Below, in pieces: positions 51,349 to 60,375 of a stretch of 64,000 bases of DNA. Source of the DNA: Terriglobus sp. TAA 43 (GTDB lineage: Bacteria > Acidobacteriota > Terriglobia > Terriglobales > Acidobacteriaceae); contig NZ_JUGR01000001.1 of the NCBI RefSeq assembly GCF_000800015.1, forward strand, positions 2,232,001 to 2,296,000, read 5' to 3'. The position numbers were made by a program, and so were the translations under genes. The notes beneath the pieces were generated by a model. That model did not search any database. It was not told the DNA's origin and worked only from the letters and a program-made list of their open reading frames with translations. The stretch's first letter is position 1. The number at the start of each line of letters is the position of its first letter.

Positions 51349-53058
51349 ATGCAGACTTACGCTCGTCGACTTGCTCTTGTACTTGCCTTCACTCTTCTTC
51401 CCCTTTCCGGCTGCAAACGCACGCACCAGATCATTCATCACGCCACCAGCAGTGAACCGGATTACACGCCGCAAATTCTTGCGGATATTACGCCGGGGCA
51501 CATCGACGGGATGAAGTATCCAGACTTCACCGACATTCAGGCGCAGGTGAACAACCTGTATGACATGCGTGATGTGGATGCTCTGTGGGTGAAGAGTGGA
51601 AAGCCCACCGCTCAGGCAGATACGATGCTGCAGGAGTTTTCGAACGCGATGCAGCGCGGTCTGCGTCCGGAAGACTATGACGCCAGCCGATGGGATGAGC
51701 GTGTGGCGAATTTGAAATCGCCCGAGGGCGCTGCGCTGTTTGATGTAGCGCTCACCGTCAATGCAATTCGGTATCTCAACGACCTGCACGAGGGCCGCAC
51801 GAATCCTGCGCACTTCACCTTTGGCGTGAAGGGTTACAACGAGAAGAAGATCGATGCGGTCACGATCCTGAACACGCAGATCATTGACGCTTCCGATGTC
51901 ACCGCTGCAGTGGATGCTGCGGAGCCGCAGTCGCTGCAATACAAGGCGTTGAAGACGGGGTTGAAGAAGTACCTTGATCTGGTTCCGCAGGATCACTCAG
52001 ATCCTCTGCCTGAGATGAATCCGAACGCGAAGTCCATTGCGATTACAGCGGGCTATCCTGCTCTACAGTCGTTGCAGCAGAAGCTGACTTTGCTGGGCGA
52101 CTACAGCGGCGATGCGAATGCCACCGCTTCGTCGGCGGATCTGACGGAAGCGCTGAAGCACTTTCAGCATCGTCATGGTTTGAATGAAGATGGCAAGCTT
52201 GGCAGCGCCACGATTGATGCGTTGAATACGCCGGTTACTGCGCGGGTTACGCAGATCGTGGACTCGATGGAGCGTTGGCGCTGGCTGAATGATGACTATC
52301 AGAATGCCGCGATCATCGTGAACCTGCCAGAGTTTGAGTTGCGCGCGTTTGAAGGCACAGGCAACGATCATCACGAAGTGTTCCGCATGAATGTGGTGGA
52401 CGGAAAGAGCGATGACGACACGCACCACACGCCTGTGATTGCTGACCAGATGAAGTATCTGGTCTTCCGTCCCTACTGGAATGTGCCGCCGTCGATTGCG
52501 CGCAAAGAGATCATTCCGCATATGCAGAAGCAGCCGGGATATCTGAGCGCGAAGAACTACGAGACGGTGGATCTGAAGGGCAACGTAGTTTCACCGAACA
52601 TTGCTGCGATCGATAAGGGTACGCAGATGGTGCGGCAAAAGGCAGGCACTTCGAACTCACTGGGATTGGTGAAGTTTATGTTCCCGAACCAGTTCAACGT
52701 GTATCTGCATGACACGAATGAGAAGGCGTTGTTCACACGCACGCGTCGCGACTACTCACATGGTTGCGTTCGTTTGCAGGACCCGCCGAAGATGGCGAAC
52801 TGGTTGCTGCGCGATAACTCGAAATGGGATGAAGATTCGATTGCTGACGCTATGAACGATGGTCAGGACAACAAGACGGTGTTGTTGCCCAAGCCCATTC
52901 CGGTTGTGGTTTTCTACGGCACGGCATGGAGCGACGATGGCGAGATGCACTTCTTCCGCGATATGTACGGCTATGACGATGACCTGGAGAAGACGCTGAA
53001 CGGTGGACGGCCTTATCCACAGAAGCCGATGAAGGCAGTGACAGAGAAGGACGCATAA
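51349..53058 (+). CDS. L,D-transpeptidase lipoprotein (YcbB-like)
   Basis: A 569-residue envelope enzyme. The signal ends in a lipobox LSGC (about residue 21). A helical scaffold domain (60-220) comes first, then a peptidoglycan-binding-type domain near 225-290 (YPALQSLQQKLTLLGDY...EALKHFQHRHGLNEDGKLGSATIDALN). The YkuD catalytic domain (300-520) has the active-site motif SHGCVRLQDP with the nucleophilic cysteine and the preceding LHDTNEKALF. Layout and length match YcbB/LdtD proteins, which form 3-3 cross-links in peptidoglycan. ATG 51349; an in-frame GTG 12 bases upstream is less likely. Terminator follows. Confidence 0.93.
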   Translation: MQTYARRLALVLAFTLLPLSGCKRTHQIIHHATSSEPDYTPQILADITPGHIDGMKYPDFTDIQAQVNNLYDMRDVDALWVKSGKPTAQADTMLQEFSNAMQRGLRPEDYDASRWDERVANLKSPEGAALFDVALTVNAIRYLNDLHEGRTNPAHFTFGVKGYNEKKIDAVTILNTQIIDASDVTAAVDAAEPQSLQYKALKTGLKKYLDLVPQDHSDPLPEMNPNAKSIAITAGYPALQSLQQKLTLLGDYSGDANATASSADLTEALKHFQHRHGLNEDGKLGSATIDALNTPVTARVTQIVDSMERWRWLNDDYQNAAIIVNLPEFELRAFEGTGNDHHEVFRMNVVDGKSDDDTHHTPVIADQMKYLVFRPYWNVPPSIARKEIIPHMQKQPGYLSAKNYETVDLKGNVVSPNIAAIDKGTQMVRQKAGTSNSLGLVKFMFPNQFNVYLHDTNEKALFTRTRRDYSHGCVRLQDPPKMANWLLRDNSKWDEDSIADAMNDGQDNKTVLLPKPIPVVVFYGTAWSDDGEMHFFRDMYGYDDDLEKTLNGGRPYPQKPMKAVTEKDA

Positions 53059-53077
53059 GCATCCACACAAAACGAGG

Positions 53078-53108
53078 AAGGCCCGGCTGCTTGCCGGGCC
53101 TTCGTACT
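53078..53108 (+). terminator. Rho-independent terminator after the L,D-transpeptidase gene
   Basis: Perfect 10-bp stem AAGGCCCGGC/GCCGGGCCTT with loop TGCTT; the T-tract is weak (CGTACTTT). Confidence 0.75.
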
Positions 53109-53127
53109 TTATGCGGGAAGCAATCTA

Positions 53128-53673
53128 TTAGTGCTGCGCTTCTTCCAGCTTGTTGATCTGGTCCGGCGTGAGTTCGCCGCGAATCTGCAACTGCATGTGT
53201 GTGTATGCCTGCTCCAGTTCGGCGCGCGCCTGTGCTGTGCGTTGAATCTCAGTGAAGAGGTCGTTCTCTGATGCGTTGTTGCTGCGCTTCAGTGCATCCA
53301 GCTTGGACTGCTGTTTTACAAACGCGTCGTAACGCTGCTGGAGCGTATCGCGGTTCTGCGAGAAGACCTGATCCATGCGCTTCTGCTGGTCGCCGTTCAG
53401 GCCCAGAGATTTCGCAACACCTTTGTTGTCCCACCAGCGACCAGCGACGCCGTTGCCGTGCGAGTTGCCGCCGCGCATACCGCCACCGGAACCATCACCG
53501 TGGGGCATACCGCCACCGCGCATGCCACCCATGCGGCCACCGCCGCCGGGCATGCCCATGCCGCCGCCAGGTCCGCCACCGCCTGGGCCACCGGGACCCT
53601 GCGCGTACGCCACTGTTGCCGCCATTATCAGGCAGCCAATCAGCAGTATCCGGCTATTGCGTCCCAGCGTCAT
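53128..53673 (-). CDS. Periplasmic Spy/CpxP-like protein, Gly/Met-rich
   Basis: A 181-residue exported protein with a signal peptide (MTLGRNSRILLIGCLIMAATVAYAQ). A long Gly/Met/Pro/His-rich low-complexity stretch (about 26-75) follows. A helical domain (80-180) with KSLGLNGDQQKRMDQVFSQNRDTLQQRY and RGELTPDQINKLEEAQ is the Spy/CpxP/heavy-metal-resistance (Metal_resist) type. Such proteins act as periplasmic chaperones or metal sensors. It is third in a minus-strand ECF sigma-anti-sigma operon, starting 25 bases after the anti-sigma stop, which suggests a signal-sensing or output role. Confidence 0.8.
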   Translation of the reverse strand: MTLGRNSRILLIGCLIMAATVAYAQGPGGPGGGGPGGGMGMPGGGGRMGGMRGGGMPHGDGSGGGMRGGNSHGNGVAGRWWDNKGVAKSLGLNGDQQKRMDQVFSQNRDTLQQRYDAFVKQQSKLDALKRSNNASENDLFTEIQRTAQARAELEQAYTHMQLQIRGELTPDQINKLEEAQH

Positions 53674-53697
53674 TGGTCCCTTCAATCGAGCTTGCTA

Positions 53698-54201
53698 TTA
53701 CTCTGCACTTCCATGATGCCGTGTCTCGGCATTCTGTGCACGCCCTAAACCGAGCGCATCCACCGGCAGAGCACTTCCTGTATTCAGTGCGGAATCAATC
53801 GATTCCAGCAGAGCGTTATCGTCAGCAAGCTGCTGCTGCGGACTGGCCTGCGCCACGGCAGGAATTGTTTGCTGATCCATGGCCGTCTCGTCGCCGGGAA
53901 CACCCGTAAAGTGCAGGACGCCGACCGTGACCGACATGATGGCGACAGCGGCCATGGCCCACTGCGGGGCGACAACCCAAAACTGACGTCGACGGGCAGC
54001 CGTGGCCAGCGAAGGCTGCGCGGCGCTGCGACGCTCTGCCCAGGCCAGCGTTTCTGAACGGTAGGTGTCCAGAGCGTCCTTCATCTCAGAAAGCTCCGCC
54101 GTTTCGTCCGAGGCATGGTGGTGCGAGACGAGCATTTCGCAGAAAAGCTCGTCGCTGAGGTGTTCCGAGGAATCCATCGGGTTCTGTTCGTCTTGTCTCA
54201 T
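53698..54201 (-). CDS. Single-pass membrane protein, probable anti-sigma factor
   Basis: A 167-residue protein with a cytoplasmic part (1-75, acidic then Ala/Arg-rich), one membrane segment (about 78-98, VVAPQWAMAAVAIMSVTVGVLHF) and a periplasmic tail. Its ATG overlaps the TGA of the ECF sigma gene (ATGA), which is the usual coupling of a sigma factor to its anti-sigma factor. No zinc-finger anti-sigma motif is visible, although two histidine/cysteine clusters occur near the start (LFCEMLVSHHH). The role is inferred from position and topology. Confidence 0.7.
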   Translation of the reverse strand: MRQDEQNPMDSSEHLSDELFCEMLVSHHHASDETAELSEMKDALDTYRSETLAWAERRSAAQPSLATAARRRQFWVVAPQWAMAAVAIMSVTVGVLHFTGVPGDETAMDQQTIPAVAQASPQQQLADDNALLESIDSALNTGSALPVDALGLGRAQNAETRHHGSAE

Positions 54202-54788
54202 ACCCGTTGCCCTCCTACACGTGCCCGAACGGATTTTACCGCGCGATGCAGGTGTGTTTTCACCGTATTTACCGGCATATTCATTACTTCGGCAATTTCA
54301 GCAAGGTCCATCTCTTCGATGAAACGAAGGAGGAAGACGGTGCGCTGATTTGGCGAAAGTCCCTCCATCGCCTGATGCACCTGCAGGGCCTGCTCGCGTG
54401 CCAGCAGCGTGCCTTCCGGGGAAGAGCCGCTGCTGCGCAGGTGGTTTGCCATTTCGCTGGCGTCCACCGAGGACGCGCCAGCCTTCTTCCAGAACTTGAA
54501 CTTCTGCGTACGCGCGTGGTCCCGGATCAGATTCACCGCGATGCCCGTGAGCCAGGTGTTCAGGCTGCAATCGCCGCGGAAACCGGCACGATTGCGGTAA
54601 GCCTTCAGCAGAGCGTCCTGCACGATCGTGTCTGCCAGATCCTCGTCCCGCACGCTGGCCATAACGAAGCGCAGGAGCCGAGGACGGTAGTTCCGCGCCA
54701 GCGTGTCGATGTCGTCCAGCTCGGTGACGACAGAAACCTGTTCCCGGATTGCAAATTTCAACACGTCGGCATGAAGTGTAACCGCCAT
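54198..54788 (-). CDS. ECF-family RNA polymerase sigma factor
   Basis: A 196-residue sigma factor. Region 2 is LARNYRPRLLRFVMASVRDEDLADTIVQDALLKAYRNRAGFRGDCSLNTWLTGIAVNLIRDHARTQK. Region 4 is GLSPNQRTVFLLRFIEEMDLAEIAEVMNMPVNTVKTHLHRAVKSVR. I chose ATG 54788 (MAVTLHADVLKF); a longer frame upstream carries no sigma sequence. First gene of the sigma/anti-sigma/Spy-like operon, divergent from the phytochrome unit. Confidence 0.92.
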   Translation of the reverse strand: MAVTLHADVLKFAIREQVSVVTELDDIDTLARNYRPRLLRFVMASVRDEDLADTIVQDALLKAYRNRAGFRGDCSLNTWLTGIAVNLIRDHARTQKFKFWKKAGASSVDASEMANHLRSSGSSPEGTLLAREQALQVHQAMEGLSPNQRTVFLLRFIEEMDLAEIAEVMNMPVNTVKTHLHRAVKSVRARVGGQRV

Positions 54789-55060
54789 AGCGCTATGTCC
54801 TGTAGGGGCAAATAAGAAAACTTTCCTGTCCCGAAAATTGCCGGGGTGCAGGCATAGTGATCGCACAACGTCCGACGAGGCTTTTCGGGTGTGGGAGTAC
54901 ATTTCGGTCGAATTTTGAGGATTCGGGGCAGGAAACCGGCTCACACTTTGCTTCCCTGCCCGTCGCGCGGGTGGCGGGATTGCCGCGTTTCTGTGGCCGA
55001 AAAGGATGCCCCGTGGGCTTTCCTTCGAGGTGGGAGCGCCAAGTACCATGGAAGAACACG

Positions 55061-55636
55061 ATGGATACCGTTTTCCTCCGCAATCAGACCCGAGATGAGC
55101 ACAACGCTACAGAAGGCACCGTACCGTTGATGGATCCGTCGCTGACGCTGCCCCGATACGGCGACGCCCTGAGGCGCATGTATCGGATTGTTCGTGCGTG
55201 GGATAGCTGGGCGGATGCCCATGCCCCCGGTGATCTCCGCCCTATTCTGCACACGCGCCGCCGGGCCAGCTTGCTGGCGGACGACCTGACAACGCTTGGG
55301 TTTCCCACACCTTCGGACGAGGAAGTGCCGCATCAACGCATGGAATCGACCGCGGTGGCAGGCGAGGCTCGCGCTGTTTTCCTTGGGCGGATGTACGTGA
55401 TGGAAGGCTCCACGCTGGGTGGTCAGCTTCTGGCTCGGCACGTGGAAGAGCAATTGGGCCTTTCCGAAGGCGCGGGTGACAGCTACTTCCGCGGCTATGG
55501 CGAAGCTACGGGCGAACGCTGGCGGCAGTTCAAATCATTTTTGGAAGAGTTGCCGGATGAGCAGGCAGATACAGTAGTGGCTAGCGCTAAAAACATGTTT
55601 GCGCTCTTTGGGGAAGCGATGTCGCAAACAATCTAA
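55061..55636 (+). CDS. bphO: Biliverdin-producing heme oxygenase
   Basis: A 191-residue heme oxygenase of the bacterial BphO type, which opens heme to biliverdin, CO and iron. Visible are LRNQTRDEHNATE with the proximal histidine (His14), RMYRIVRAWDSWADAH, and YVMEGSTLGGQLLARHVEE, where GSTLGG is the distal-helix glycine motif. It supplies the chromophore of the phytochrome encoded directly downstream (81-base gap). ATG 55061; the frame is open upstream but without similarity. Electron donors are not encoded nearby. Confidence 0.9.
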   Translation: MDTVFLRNQTRDEHNATEGTVPLMDPSLTLPRYGDALRRMYRIVRAWDSWADAHAPGDLRPILHTRRRASLLADDLTTLGFPTPSDEEVPHQRMESTAVAGEARAVFLGRMYVMEGSTLGGQLLARHVEEQLGLSEGAGDSYFRGYGEATGERWRQFKSFLEELPDEQADTVVASAKNMFALFGEAMSQTI

Positions 55637-55717
55637 GTATCTTGATTTGCGCATATCAAAATGCAGCGGCACTCCTTCCGTCTATCTTCTTTACGCGCCA
55701 CACGTAATCGCCATCCT

Positions 55718-58327
55718 ATGAAAGACATGCCGAAGCACTCCCCCTCCATGCCGCTTGCAATTGACACGGATGATTGCGCCAATGAACCGATTCGCATTCC
55801 TGGCTCGATCCAGCCACACGGGTTTCTGCTGGGATTGGATGAAGATCAGGAACACATCGTGGTGGCAAGCGAGAATGCAGCGGATTCGCTACGCACGCCT
55901 TTCAAGCTGATTCTGAATGCTTCCATTGAACTGCTGTTCGACCGCGAATTGCTGAGTGCGATTCGTCAACAGAAGTGCGCCGTGGAACCGGAAGGCATGG
56001 TCACCTACGTTGGCTCGTTCCGTGTGCGCGATGAGCTGTATGCCGTGATCTCGCATTGCGTGGAAGGCAAACGCATCCTGGAGTTTGAGCGTCAGGATCG
56101 CCTGGTGAGTTCGGAGATGATGAACTCCATCATCACGAACTTTGTAGGAACGCTGTCCAAGCTGGAGACGCAGCAAGAGCTGTGCGATGCAATTACTGCG
56201 CAGGTGGCGCAGCTCACGGGCTACGACCGCATTCTCCTTTACAGCTTTGATGAAGAAGGCCACGGCACAGTGCTCTCGGAGCAGAACAATGGACGCCTGC
56301 CCAGTTACCTTGACCTTCGTTTTCCTGCTGCTGACATTCCGCGGCAGGCGCGTGAGCTTTACCTGCAGAACACCGTGCGTATCATCCCGGATGCTTACGC
56401 AACACCATCGCTCCTGCGCGCAGTGAGCGAAGTAGCGCCGCACATTCTTGACCTTTCGTTGGCTGTGCTGCGCTCGGTATCGCCAGTGCATATCCAATAC
56501 ATGAAGAACATGGGCACGGTATCTTCCATGTCCATTTCCATTGTGAGTGAAGGGCGGTTGTGGGGTCTTATCAGCGGACACCATTCCGAACGACGTTCCG
56601 TGCCCTATCTGGTTCGATCGGCCTGCGACATGCTTTCGAAGCTGGTTGGAACGCAGCTTACAACCTTCCGTACGAGGGCGCGGCTAAACACTCTGACGGG
56701 CTTTCATGCGGTGCAGCGACAACTACTGACTGACATTGCTGCGCAGTATGACTATCTGGATGTGCTTTCAACGCAGATGGAGTCGCTGCAACAGATCACT
56801 GCTGCTGCAGGCGTAGCGCTGTCAATTGATGGAAAGACTCATGCGGCTGGAACTGTTCCAGCAGACGCGGACATCAATCGCATTACGCACTGGCTGGATA
56901 GACACGCAAAGAATGAAATCTATGTCACACGTGAGTTGAGCAAGGATTTGCCCTGGGCGGTTGACCTTGCCGATACAGCGAGTGGCCTGATGGCGATTCG
57001 CATCTCGGATGTGCGCCAACGTTACATCGTTTGGTTTCGGCCACAGGTCGTGCGCACTGTGACGTGGGCGGGCGAGCCCGGTAAGCCCGCTGGTCCCGAA
57101 CACTTGACTCCTCGCAAATCGTTCGAGAAATGGCGCGAGATTTTTCATGGCCAAAGCATTGTGTGGACAGAGGCGGAGATAGAATCTGCTCGCGAATTTC
57201 TTGCCGCCATTACGACCATCTCGTTGCGGCGCGCGGAAGAAGAGGCAGAGCTTTCCAATGCGCGTTTTGAACAGTTGACGCACGCTCTGCCGGAGAAGAT
57301 CTTCACTGCGGATGACAGCGGGCGACTGATCTACGTGAATGGCCGTTGGTTGGAGCAGGGGCTTGGCAAGCAGGGTGTCTGGTACGGCGAAGGACGCCTG
57401 GAACCCGAGGATCAGACGCGTGTGGAGCGGGTTTGGCAGAATGCTGTACACACTGGCGAGCCATTTGAAGAAGAGGTACGCATCCGTAGCGGCGAACCAA
57501 GGACGCTGCGGTGGAACATGGTCCGCGTGGTTCCCTTTCGCCGTAAGAGTGGCGAACGCGCTGGCTGGATTGGCTCTGTGATCGACCTTACAGAACGTCG
57601 CGAACGCGAGGCCGCACTGCGCATGACAGAGAAGCTGGCCCTGACCGGCCGCATGACCTCTGTGATTGCGCATGAGATCAACAATCCGTTGGAATCCATT
57701 ACGAATCTGCTGTTCCTGGTGAGACACGACCTTCCGCAGAACGCGCAGTCCCAGCAGTACCTGGCACAGGCAGAAGGCGAACTGGAACGCATCTCGGGCA
57801 TCACTCGCCAGACGCTCCGCTGGAGCCGTGAAAATTCGCAGGGAGCAGAGATCTTCGTAGCTGGGGTTCTGTTCTCTGAGGTACTGAGACTGTTCCGGGG
57901 AAAGATACTGAACCGCAATGTGACCGCGACCGTCCGTGAGGGACAGGACATGTCCGTATTCGGCATTGTGGGGCAGATCCGCCAGGTGATCGCCAATCTT
58001 GTTTCAAATGCTGTGGACGCAGCCCGACTTGGCGGTAACGTTTGGCTTGAAGCGCGTTCACTCAACAATGGCGGTGTAGAACTCATTGTGGGTGATGACG
58101 GCGTGGGTATGACGGAAGAACAGCAGCGCCAACTCTTCGAACCGTTCTTCTCCACGAAGGGCGACCTTGGCAACGGCCTGGGACTGTACATCTCTGAAGA
58201 GATTGTGGAACGGCATGGGGGAGCCATTCGCTGCACGAGCGCTCCTGGCGAAGGGTCAGTGTTTTGTGTCTCGTTGCCGTCGGCTCCAGCTGGGGCCACA
58301 ACGAATCGCGCCTCGGCGGAAGCATGA
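55718..58327 (+). CDS. bphP: Bacteriophytochrome histidine kinase
   Basis: An 869-residue red/far-red light sensor kinase. The PAS domain carries the biliverdin-linking cysteine (Cys20 in DDCANEPIRIPGS). The GAF domain (about 140-310) has the family PASDIP motif in the form PAADIP (203-208, Asp206 kept), His258 in SPVHIQYMKNMG and GHH at 287-289. The PHY domain (320-500) has the tongue PRKSF (465-469). An additional PAS domain (517-628) precedes the HisKA H-box AHEINNPLES (His652), and the HATPase_c domain has N (ANLVSNAVDAA), G1 (VGDDGVGM) and G2 (GNGLGLYIS) boxes. No response regulator is encoded next to it. Coupled to bphO. Confidence 0.95.
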   Translation: MKDMPKHSPSMPLAIDTDDCANEPIRIPGSIQPHGFLLGLDEDQEHIVVASENAADSLRTPFKLILNASIELLFDRELLSAIRQQKCAVEPEGMVTYVGSFRVRDELYAVISHCVEGKRILEFERQDRLVSSEMMNSIITNFVGTLSKLETQQELCDAITAQVAQLTGYDRILLYSFDEEGHGTVLSEQNNGRLPSYLDLRFPAADIPRQARELYLQNTVRIIPDAYATPSLLRAVSEVAPHILDLSLAVLRSVSPVHIQYMKNMGTVSSMSISIVSEGRLWGLISGHHSERRSVPYLVRSACDMLSKLVGTQLTTFRTRARLNTLTGFHAVQRQLLTDIAAQYDYLDVLSTQMESLQQITAAAGVALSIDGKTHAAGTVPADADINRITHWLDRHAKNEIYVTRELSKDLPWAVDLADTASGLMAIRISDVRQRYIVWFRPQVVRTVTWAGEPGKPAGPEHLTPRKSFEKWREIFHGQSIVWTEAEIESAREFLAAITTISLRRAEEEAELSNARFEQLTHALPEKIFTADDSGRLIYVNGRWLEQGLGKQGVWYGEGRLEPEDQTRVERVWQNAVHTGEPFEEEVRIRSGEPRTLRWNMVRVVPFRRKSGERAGWIGSVIDLTERREREAALRMTEKLALTGRMTSVIAHEINNPLESITNLLFLVRHDLPQNAQSQQYLAQAEGELERISGITRQTLRWSRENSQGAEIFVAGVLFSEVLRLFRGKILNRNVTATVREGQDMSVFGIVGQIRQVIANLVSNAVDAARLGGNVWLEARSLNNGGVELIVGDDGVGMTEEQQRQLFEPFFSTKGDLGNGLGLYISEEIVERHGGAIRCTSAPGEGSVFCVSLPSAPAGATTNRASAEA

Positions 58328-58436
58328 GGCTTTTGCCTGGATGGCTGATTTCGTGCCGCACCGTGTACAATCTAACCTGACGCATGGGAGATAAACCCTG
58401 CGCTGCCTCACCGGTGGCGCCTCCTGTGATCTCCGT

Positions 58437-58513
58437 CGGGACGTGGCTCAGCCTGGTAGAGCGCACCCTTGGGGTGGGTGAGGTCGCTAGTTCGAATCTA
58501 GTCGTCCCGACCA
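58437..58513 (+). tRNA. tRNA-Pro, anticodon GGG
   Basis: 77-nt cloverleaf with encoded CCA. Acceptor CGGGACG/CGTCCCG with discriminator A, anticodon arm CACCCTTGGGGTGGGTG with GGG, T-arm CTAGTTCGAATCTAG. Second proline tRNA in the window. Confidence 0.96.
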
Positions 58514-58931
58514 TCAATTTCTGTGGCTTAGCGATCTTCGCAATGGCTCTATCTGCCTCTTGTGGCTGATAGGGCCATTCGCCATTTGCTTCTTCGTTTC
58601 ATGCTGGTTGTGTTCGTACGACGGCAATGCGCAACGTTGTCTTGTGATCTCCGAGGATGACTCTCATCATGCCTCCAACAAAGAAAGAGGGGGCAGCTCA
58701 AAGAGCCGCCCCGGAGGAATGTGACAGATGCACCTTCCCTCTACTGAAAGACCGATGCAAGCCTGTTCACGAAGCGAGATAGTTCGATACATGTACTAAC
58801 CCCCGATGTAAAAACCAGATTCCAAAGGGAGTCGCTAACGCGATATCGCTTTAGGCGATGTTCGGTTGGCGCGATATCGACCGCGGAGCAGGTATCGTCG
58901 CGTCTTGAGCGGCATGTATCATTTTGGGGTC
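58514..58931. promoter_or_regulatory. 418-base region with hairpin, candidate leader ORF and paired palindromes
   Basis: No large gene. It contains a hairpin GGGGCaGCTC/GAGCcGCCCC (58690-58712) directly followed by GGAGG and a 23-codon open frame at 58728-58799, and two copies of CGCGATATCG (58839-58848 and 58870-58879), 31 bases apart. The palindromes precede the membrane-anchored winged-helix-like gene at 58932. Confidence 0.5.
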
Positions 58932-60212
58932 ATGTCTCAAACACGTATGCGGGAATCGGAAGATGTTGACGCTTCCCATTCTCTCGCTCGTGCGAACGAA
59001 CTCCTGATTCGCCAGGAGCTTGCATCTCTCCTCAAACATCCGCTATTTGCAAAGAGCAAGCGGTACCCCAAATTCCTTCGATTCATTGTTGAGAAAAGAC
59101 TTGCGCAAGACCTCGCAAGTCTGAAGGAGCGGGTCATTGGAATCGAACTTCTGGGCAAGAAGGGCGACTATGACAACGCCGCTGATCCCGAAGTAAGAAA
59201 TATCGCATCCGAAGTTCGCAAGCGTCTTAGTCTCTACTACCAGAACAATCCCGAACATCAGGTACGCGTTGAACTGCCGGCGGGGTCATACATCCCTCTG
59301 TTCCATGGGCTTGCGCAGACATCGACAGAGATCGTGACGCCGACAGAGATCGTGCCAGATGAGGTGATCGAGGATTCCACCCATACAACAGAGGCAGAGG
59401 CGATTCGCTCAGAAACGCCTGCCCAACCAATGCGCCATGATCGCTGGCTGCTGGCTACTGTCGCCGTGCTCGTCGTACTCGTGGTGCTGGGTTCAATCTT
59501 AGGAGTGCGTTCCTGGCGGAACGGCCGCAATGCAACAAGACAAACCGTTCTGGATCAGTTCTGGATGCAGATGTTCCATTCAGGTTCTCCTGTTGTCCTG
59601 GTCATTGGCACCCGCGGTGCCCGTCAGGCAGCCTCAAATACGAATGATCATTCCGTAACGCCAAGTGCCGCGAGCCCGCCCACCGTATCGATCGATAGCG
59701 CCGCTGCTCTGAGTCGAATCACCGTATTCCTTAGCACCCACGGAGAGAACTACGAGATTCATCCCGCACTGGAAACGCAATACGCAATACTTCGCGAACA
59801 CCCCAGCGTTCTGATTGGTGGCTTGAACAATGCCTGGGTACTGCGGCTGCTCGATCATGCCCGGTATCGCATGCAATTCGACAGCAAGAGTGCACGAAGC
59901 TCCGTCTTGGATACGACAACGGGACGAAGCTGGATTGGTCCGCAATTCGGAGTGGTGGAAGCTGCTGAACACATGGACTACGCGATCGTTGTTCGCGAGA
60001 AAGACACGACGACAGGCGAGAACGTGATCATCGTTGCAGGGCTTGGTAGTGCTGGCACCGTTGCTGCTGCAGAGTTTGTGACGGACGCGAAATATCTGCA
60101 GCAACTCAGTCCCGCTCGCATGGGGCAAAACGTGGAATTAGTACTGGCAACCGACGTGATTGACACAGTACCAGGGCCACCTCACATCATCGCAACGCAT
60201 TCCTGGCGCTGA
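58932..60212 (+). CDS. Membrane-anchored protein, Acidobacteriota-type N-terminal domain
   Basis: A 426-residue protein. Residues 20-115 form a conserved domain (ASLLKHPLFAKSKRYPKFLRFIVEKRLAQDLASLKERVIGIELLGKKGDYDNAADPEVRNIASEVRKRLSLYYQ...VRVELPAGSYIPLF) that I associate with many Acidobacteriota signalling proteins and that looks like a DNA- or nucleotide-binding helical module. One membrane segment follows (about 175-196). A C-terminal extracytoplasmic domain (205-426) has repeated beta strands (VVLVIGTRGARQ, SRITVFLSTHGENYEI, IVVAGLGSAGTVAAAEFVTD). Two CGCGATATCG palindromes lie just upstream. It may be a one-component membrane sensor; no function is established. Confidence 0.65.
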   Translation: MSQTRMRESEDVDASHSLARANELLIRQELASLLKHPLFAKSKRYPKFLRFIVEKRLAQDLASLKERVIGIELLGKKGDYDNAADPEVRNIASEVRKRLSLYYQNNPEHQVRVELPAGSYIPLFHGLAQTSTEIVTPTEIVPDEVIEDSTHTTEAEAIRSETPAQPMRHDRWLLATVAVLVVLVVLGSILGVRSWRNGRNATRQTVLDQFWMQMFHSGSPVVLVIGTRGARQAASNTNDHSVTPSAASPPTVSIDSAAALSRITVFLSTHGENYEIHPALETQYAILREHPSVLIGGLNNAWVLRLLDHARYRMQFDSKSARSSVLDTTTGRSWIGPQFGVVEAAEHMDYAIVVREKDTTTGENVIIVAGLGSAGTVAAAEFVTDAKYLQQLSPARMGQNVELVLATDVIDTVPGPPHIIATHSWR

Positions 60213-60375
60213 GCCTAATCTCCAATTCCCGATTGCTGACCGGGCCATTTGCCTTTTGAACTCTTCCCTTCAGCTTGCTTTCATCTTCGTTGGTTAAGCT
60301 GTTGTCGTATCAACACAAGCGAAGCTGTCGGCTACCTCTTCATGGGGACAGCAGGAGTCTTGTGCGGAAGGCAGG

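Noticed and set aside
48139-58513. tRNA genes as integration sites for a mobile element
   Set aside because: No integrase, no partial tRNA duplication and no shift in gene character flank any of the three tRNAs.
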